This document shows positions 59,295 to 64,000 of a stretch of DNA of 64,000 nt, in pieces (the first letter of the stretch is position 1; every line of letters begins with the position of its first letter). The notes under the pieces were generated by a model. The model did not search any database, was not told the origin of the DNA, and was given only the letters and a program-made list of their open reading frames with translations. Both the position numbers and the translations under genes were made by a program. Location: NCBI RefSeq assembly GCF_001866645.1, contig NZ_MLYP01000029.1, forward strand, positions 35,964-99,963. Direction: 5' to 3'. The stretch comes from Streptomyces colonosanans. Its GTDB lineage: Bacteria; Actinomycetota; Actinomycetes; Streptomycetales; Streptomycetaceae.

Positions 59295-59629
59295 AGCCTG
59301 CCCGGTGGCTCTTCGCCCCACCGGCGGCGTCCCCACCGACCCGAGGGGACGCCGCGCGAGCAAAACGACCCAGGCCAAGCAAGCCGCCCATCGGGCCGAA
59401 CTCCCGTATCCCACCGGTCCCACTGCCAAGTGCATTGTCCCGGACGGCACTTGTGCTGGCCGTCCGGTTCGCAACCCACGTGCGGCCGTGCATCGCAGCG
59501 GACGCTGGCGGGTAGCCGACATGGCCCCTCCCCGCCAAGACCCGCCCATGGACCAGGCATCACAGACCCACCACACTCTTCGCAGCACTCGGGAATCACC
59601 CCCTCCGGGTCCGATGAAGAGAGGGATAC
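59295..59629. other. Intergenic region between aldolase and second subtilase genes
   Basis: 335 bp without a gene. It contains the hairpin at 59440-59467 and, at its end, a GAGAGGG ribosome site for the subtilase. The 20-bp GAATCCGGC motif of the other protease genes is not present here, so this subtilase appears to be controlled differently. Confidence 0.5.
59440..59467 (+). terminator. Probable terminator of the amino-sugar operon
   Basis: CCGGACGGC and GCCGTCCGG pair over 9 bp around a 10-nt loop and are followed by TTCG. Located about 145 bp after the aldolase stop. Confidence 0.45.
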
Positions 59630-62600
59630 ATGACCAGAGTTCCCCCGAAACGAAGAGCCGGGCTGTTGTCTGCCGGACTCGCGCTCATCCTGCTTCCAAC
59701 CGGTGTGGCAGGGCAGGCCGCCGCGGCCGGACCGGACGGCGGCGGCCAGGCGGCCGGCCACACCAGGGCCGAAGCCGCCGCACGCCCCACGGCCACCGCC
59801 CATGCCACCCACACCGTCACGCTCGTCACCGGCGACAAAGTCACCGTCACCGACCTCGGCCAGGGCAGGAAGACAGTCAGCGTGGACCGCCCGAAGGGCG
59901 CCACCGGCACCGTCCGCACCGAGACGACGAACGACCGCGTCACCGTCGTCCCGGACGAGGCGCTGCCCTATCTGCACGCCGGCACCCTCGACGCGCGGCT
60001 CTTCGACGTGACCGAGCTGATACGCCAGGGCTTCGCCGACCAAGACGAAGGCGCAGCGGACGGACTGCCGTTGATCGTCACCTACGGCAGGAGCGCGCGG
60101 ACGGCGCCGAGTGTGCCACAGGGCGCCAAGAAGGTGCGGTCCCTGCCCAGTGTCGGAGGCTCAGCGGTCCGCGCCGGCCAGGAGCGCGAGTTCTGGCGGT
60201 CTGTGGCCCCGCAGGCCGCCAAGCCCGCCGCGCGCGCGGCGACTTCGGGCGGCGCGCGCTTCGCCGACGGCATCGAGAAGATCTGGCTCGACGGGCGCGT
60301 CAAGGGCGACATGGCCGAGTCCAACGCGCAGATCGGCACACCTCAGGCCTGGGAGTCCGGACTCACCGGCAAGGGTGTGACGGTCGCCGTGCTGGACACC
60401 GGCGTCGACGCCGGGCACCCGGATCTCGCGGGACGCATCTCCCAGTCGAAGAGCTTCATCGAGGGGCAGGAGGTCGCCGACCGCAACGGACACGGCACCC
60501 ATGTCTCCTCCACCGTCGGCGGTACCGGCGCCGCGTCGGACGGCAAGGAGAAGGGTGTCGCGCCCGACGCCACCCTCGCCGTCGGCAAGGTCCTCAGCGA
60601 CCAGGGCTTCGGCAGCGAGTCGCAGATCATCGCCGGGATGGAGTGGGCCGCGCGGGACGTGCACGCCAAGGTCGTCTCGATGAGCCTCGGCTCATCGGAA
60701 GGCAGTGACGGCACCGACCCGATGGCGCAGGCCGTGAACACGCTCTCCAAGGAGACCGGCGCCCTCTTCGTCATCGCCGCCGGAAACTCCGGCGCCCCCG
60801 GCACGATCGGCTCGCCCGGCGCCGCCGACTCCGCGCTCACCGTCGGCGCCGTCGACTCCGCCGACCGGGCCGCGTCCTTCACCAGCCAGGGCCCCCGCGC
60901 AGGCGACAACGCCCTCAAGCCCGACGTGTCCGCGCCCGGCGTGAACATCCTCGCCGCGCGCTCCGAGCTGACCAGCGGCAGCGGCTACTACACCTCGAAG
61001 AGCGGTACGTCGATGGCGACGCCGCATGTCGCGGGCGTCGCCACGCTGCTCGCCCAGCAGCACCCCGACTGGACCGGCGCGCAGCTCAAGGACGCGCTGA
61101 TGTCGACCTCGAAGCAGCTCGGCGCGTCCGCGTACGCACTGGGCGCGGGCCGGGTCTCCGTGCCCGCCGCGATCAACGCGCAGATCACCGCGACCGGCAG
61201 CGCCGACCTGGGCTTCTACAGCTGGCCCTACGCGGACAACAAGCCGGTGACCAAGACGCTCACCTACTCCAACTCCTCCAACCAGCCGGTCGAGCTGAGC
61301 CTGGCCGCGCAGGGCGCTCCCGACGGCGTCGTCTCGCTCGCCGACACGTCGCTGACCGTGCCCGCGCACGGCACCGCGTCCACCACGGTGACCGGTGACG
61401 GCGCGAAGGCCGCCGTCGGCAACACCAGCGGACAGATCGTGGCGAGCGCCGACGGTGCCCCCGTCGCGCACACCGCCTTCGGCCTGGTGAAGGAGAACGA
61501 GCGGTACACGCTCACCGTCCACCTCAAGGACCGCGACGGCGCCGCGACCTCCGGCTACGTCACGCTGCAGCAACTCACCAAGGGCAGCGACCCGTGGCCG
61601 GCGTATGTCGGCGACTCCGGCACCCTGAAGCTGCGGCTGAACCCGGGCATGTACAACCTGACGTCCTTCCTCAACGTGCGCGGCAGCCACGGCGCCGACT
61701 CGCTCGGCCTCGGCTTCCTCGCCGCCCCCCAGATCACCCTCGACCAGGACCGCGAGGTCACCCTGGACGGGCGGCAGCTGAAGGAGATCAGCGCCAAGGT
61801 CGACCAGCGCACCGAGACCCGCCAGCGGCTCATGGAGTACAGCCGCAAGGCGAACGGCGCCGACCTGCTCGGCGCTGTCCAGGTGCCCCTGACCTACGAC
61901 AGCATCTTCGCCGCCCCCACCGACAACGTCACCGACGGCACCTTCGAATACCGCACGGTCTGGCGGCTCGGCAAGCCGCACCTGGAGGTCGAGGCGGGCG
62001 GCAGGCCGCTGGACGATGCCACCGTCCAGTCCGGTAGCACCCTCACCGACGGCCGCAGCACCGTGCCCGTCGTCGACGCGGGCAGCGGGGCACCGGCCGA
62101 CTACACGGGCAAGGACGTGCGCGGCAAGGCCGTCGTCGTCCGCGCGACCGGCGCGATCTCGCCCATCGAGCTGGCTCAGGCGGCCCAGGACGCGGGCGCC
62201 AAGGCCCTGTTCGTCACCGACGACAAGCCGGGCCGGCTGATGGCCTGGTTCGGCAACGCCGACCGCACCGACCGGTCGCTGCTCATCGCCACGGTCAACG
62301 CCGCGGACGGCGCCCGGCTGCTGGCCGCGGCCAAGTCCGGCGAGCGCGTCAAACTCACGAGCACCCGCAACACGCCCTACGTCTACGACCTGTCCGACGG
62401 CCACCCCGGCGCCATCCCGGGCAACCTGGCATACACCCCGAAGAAGAGCGAACTCGCCCGGCTGGACGACAGGTTCCATGCGGTGAAGCCCGCCCCGGGC
62501 GGTGAGTTCCGCTTCTCCATCACCGACACCTTCCGTTACGGCGTCGGCTTCCTGGAGCGCATCGACTACCCGGCCGAGCGCACCGCCTACGTCTCCACCG

Positions 62601-63397
62601 GCCCCGGCCAGCAGTGGCACGAGTCCGTGATCACCGTGCCCCGCGCCATCGAGCAGCGCAGCGGCCTGGTCACCTACCGGGGCGGCACGCGCAGTGAGGT
62701 CGACTGGTTCAAGCCGGTCTGGCACCCCTGGCTCGGCACCGGGCTCGGCTGGGGCCAGCAGCGGGCGGGGAAGGACCTCCAGTTCAACACCCCCGGCTGG
62801 GGCGACTCCGGACCCGACCACACCGGTTTCGGCGACGTGTGGAACGACACGTCCCTCAAGCAGACCACCGAGGTCTACGTCGACGGGGTGCGTGTCGACC
62901 GGCGCACCGGCTCGGCCGGGTACGTGCGCAACGCCGATCCGGCCGAGCGCACCTACAAGGTCGTCACCGACACCGCGCTCGACCCCGCGCGCTGGAAGCT
63001 GTCCACGAAGGGCCACGCCGAGTGGACCTTCAAGTCCGCCGAGACGCCCGCCGACAGGTGGACGTTCCTGCCGCTGCTCAACCTCGGCTTCGACGTCGAC
63101 ACCGACCTCGCGGGCGACGTCCGCGCCGGGCAGCGCCTGCCCGTCGGGATCTACTCCGAGTACGTCAAGGGCGCGCCGGACACCGGGACCATCGGCGACG
63201 GCACCCTCCAGGTGTCCTTCGACGACGGCCAGACCTGGACGTCCGTCGGCCTGGACCGCGACGGGAACAAGGCCGCCTGGCGCGGCACCCTGAAGGTGCC
63301 CGCCGACGCCCAGTTCATCTCGCTGCGTGCATCCGCCCGCGACGACCGAGGCGGCCAGGTCACCCAGGAGATCATCCGGGCGGTCGGCGTGAAGTGA
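59630..63397 (+). CDS. Large secreted subtilisin-like serine protease (S8), copy 2
   Basis: 1255 residues from an ATG with GAGAGGG upstream. Signal peptide RRAGLLSAGLALILLPTGVA, GQAAAA. The S8 triad is Asp in VAVLDTGVDAGHPDLAGRIS (about 255), His in GHGTHVSSTVGG (about 290) and Ser in SGTSMATPHVAGVATLLAQQ (about 460). A PA-type domain (GKDVRGKAVVVRATGAI) and several beta-sandwich domains follow. The length and plan match copy 1, so the two are paralogues, but sequence identity outside the catalytic core is modest. A strong terminator follows about 60 bp after the stop. Confidence 0.94.
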   Translation: MTRVPPKRRAGLLSAGLALILLPTGVAGQAAAAGPDGGGQAAGHTRAEAAARPTATAHATHTVTLVTGDKVTVTDLGQGRKTVSVDRPKGATGTVRTETTNDRVTVVPDEALPYLHAGTLDARLFDVTELIRQGFADQDEGAADGLPLIVTYGRSARTAPSVPQGAKKVRSLPSVGGSAVRAGQEREFWRSVAPQAAKPAARAATSGGARFADGIEKIWLDGRVKGDMAESNAQIGTPQAWESGLTGKGVTVAVLDTGVDAGHPDLAGRISQSKSFIEGQEVADRNGHGTHVSSTVGGTGAASDGKEKGVAPDATLAVGKVLSDQGFGSESQIIAGMEWAARDVHAKVVSMSLGSSEGSDGTDPMAQAVNTLSKETGALFVIAAGNSGAPGTIGSPGAADSALTVGAVDSADRAASFTSQGPRAGDNALKPDVSAPGVNILAARSELTSGSGYYTSKSGTSMATPHVAGVATLLAQQHPDWTGAQLKDALMSTSKQLGASAYALGAGRVSVPAAINAQITATGSADLGFYSWPYADNKPVTKTLTYSNSSNQPVELSLAAQGAPDGVVSLADTSLTVPAHGTASTTVTGDGAKAAVGNTSGQIVASADGAPVAHTAFGLVKENERYTLTVHLKDRDGAATSGYVTLQQLTKGSDPWPAYVGDSGTLKLRLNPGMYNLTSFLNVRGSHGADSLGLGFLAAPQITLDQDREVTLDGRQLKEISAKVDQRTETRQRLMEYSRKANGADLLGAVQVPLTYDSIFAAPTDNVTDGTFEYRTVWRLGKPHLEVEAGGRPLDDATVQSGSTLTDGRSTVPVVDAGSGAPADYTGKDVRGKAVVVRATGAISPIELAQAAQDAGAKALFVTDDKPGRLMAWFGNADRTDRSLLIATVNAADGARLLAAAKSGERVKLTSTRNTPYVYDLSDGHPGAIPGNLAYTPKKSELARLDDRFHAVKPAPGGEFRFSITDTFRYGVGFLERIDYPAERTAYVSTGPGQQWHESVITVPRAIEQRSGLVTYRGGTRSEVDWFKPVWHPWLGTGLGWGQQRAGKDLQFNTPGWGDSGPDHTGFGDVWNDTSLKQTTEVYVDGVRVDRRTGSAGYVRNADPAERTYKVVTDTALDPARWKLSTKGHAEWTFKSAETPADRWTFLPLLNLGFDVDTDLAGDVRAGQRLPVGIYSEYVKGAPDTGTIGDGTLQVSFDDGQTWTSVGLDRDGNKAAWRGTLKVPADAQFISLRASARDDRGGQVTQEIIRAVGVK

Positions 63398-63458
63398 CGC
63401 GCCCCGGCCGCTGGAGCCATGAGTTGAGCCGCACGCGGCGCAACCCCGAGTGACAGGA

Positions 63459-63495
63459 CGGCGCCGTCTCCCGCGGGACCCGGGAGGCGGCGCCG
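63459..63495 (+). terminator. Terminator of the second subtilase gene
   Basis: CGGCGCCGTCTCCCG and CGGGAGGCGGCGCCG form a 15-bp stem with one T-G wobble and a 7-nt loop, 61 bp beyond the stop. Confidence 0.75.
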
Positions 63496-64000
63496 CTCGT
63501 GCGATTCAGCCCGTCGGTTCGACGATGCCGCGGACGACACCCAACTCCACCAGGTCCTACGGACGCACTGAGGTCGTCCGCGGTCCGCCGCACCTGGAGG
63601 CTCGGCCGAGGAACGCATCGTCCGCGCTCGCCTCCTACCCCGGCAAGGGGACCCACACCACTCCCGGCGCCCCAGCCGCATCCCCTCTGACCTGCACAGA
63701 CCGGGGCCGTCGCGTTCAAAATCTTGATGCACTGACCATCCGGACACAGAGCCCTCACAGTCAAGGGGACACCAAAATCGGACAAGTGGTCGCCCGCCCA
63801 CACGACCCCCATTGAAGAACTGGGAGCAAACCGCCCCCTTGACCAGTAAAGCCGGGATCGGCAGGGCCACCCCCCCCCCGTGGGAGCGCAGCCATCTCGA
63901 CCGGATCGGGCGATAGCCGGTCAACATCAATTGACGCCGTCGGCCACGGCTGGGAGCGATGGGAGTACGGGGAGCGGAAGAGGGCTCCCAGCCCGCTCCC
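63496..64000. other. Unassigned right-hand end of window
   Basis: No gene is supported in the last 500 bases. Short frames on both strands lack ribosome sites and recognisable residues. A run of ten C at 63870-63879 and a repeated GGGAGC-type pattern are present. The stretch may hold an upstream region or an IS end belonging to a gene beyond the window. Confidence 0.35.

Noticed and set aside
60692..63016. Minus-strand open frame of 774 codons opposite the second subtilase.
   Set aside because: Shadow frame produced by high third-position GC; composition is Gly/Val/Asp/Arg repeats without any domain.
63870..63879. Run of ten C residues.
   Set aside because: A homopolymer in unassigned DNA; no function can be inferred, and length may be a sequencing artefact.
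1..64000. CRISPR arrays, tRNA and rRNA genes, prophage structural genes.
   Set aside because: No repeat-spacer pattern, no cloverleaf with TTC-arm consensus, and no phage head or tail families were seen by eye; a covariance search would be needed to exclude tRNAs fully.

Overview
The window is high-GC actinobacterial DNA, almost certainly from a Streptomyces chromosome and probably an accessory region. The evidence is the strong third-position GC bias, frequent GTG starts, ATGA/GTGA gene overlaps, sugar ABC operons without their own ATPase, many exported hydrolases, and Streptomyces-type IS fragments and interspersed palindromes. This identification rests on sequence character and recognised families only; no search was run.

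Region 1 (1-8.3 kb) is a scrap-yard of mobile DNA. An acyl-CoA carboxylase carboxyltransferase gene runs tail-to-tail into an AraC-type remnant. It is followed by a chimeric IS21/DUF6262-like ORF, a membrane-protein remnant, a methyltransferase gene, and an IS110-family transposase gene. The transposase gene is interrupted in frame by a complete-looking 2.16-kb group II intron and fused at its 3' end to an ISL3 fragment. An IS5-type remnant comes next.

Region 2 (8.3-17.7 kb) starts with an NmrA-like reductase and an aldehyde-dehydrogenase/MDR chimera. It then holds a cell-envelope cluster: a DUF2064 transferase, a GT2 glycosyltransferase, an epimerase, a GT-C membrane glycosyltransferase, GtrA, a membrane-anchored molybdopterin oxidoreductase with a small membrane partner, and a methyltransferase.

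Region 3 (17.9-30.9 kb) holds a GH15 glucanohydrolase, a PEBP lipoprotein, a THEP1-type NTPase and a luciferase-like oxidoreductase. After these comes a divergent sugar locus (DeoR and GH4 on the minus strand; PfkB kinase and ABC importer on the plus strand), then truncated genes next to an IS-like element.

Region 4 (31-45 kb) holds a NicO-type metal transporter and a giant exported metallophosphatase with a PQQ-type propeller, then a secreted phosphodiesterase. A beta-galactoside locus (GH35, two permeases, binding lipoprotein, ROK regulator) completes it.

Region 5 (45.8-63.4 kb) is a secreted-protease island. It contains two paralogous HEFGHH metallopeptidases, two large subtilases and a TrmB/LuxR-like regulator. 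The two metallopeptidases and the first subtilase share a 20-bp inverted-repeat motif 120-135 bp upstream of their starts, so they probably form a local regulon. Between the subtilases lies a compact DeoR-controlled amino-sugar/tagatose pathway operon (SIS isomerase, ROK kinase, PfkB kinase, class II aldolase).

The two observations I consider most worth following are the shared protease promoter motif and the exact splice junction of the group II intron inside the IS110 gene.
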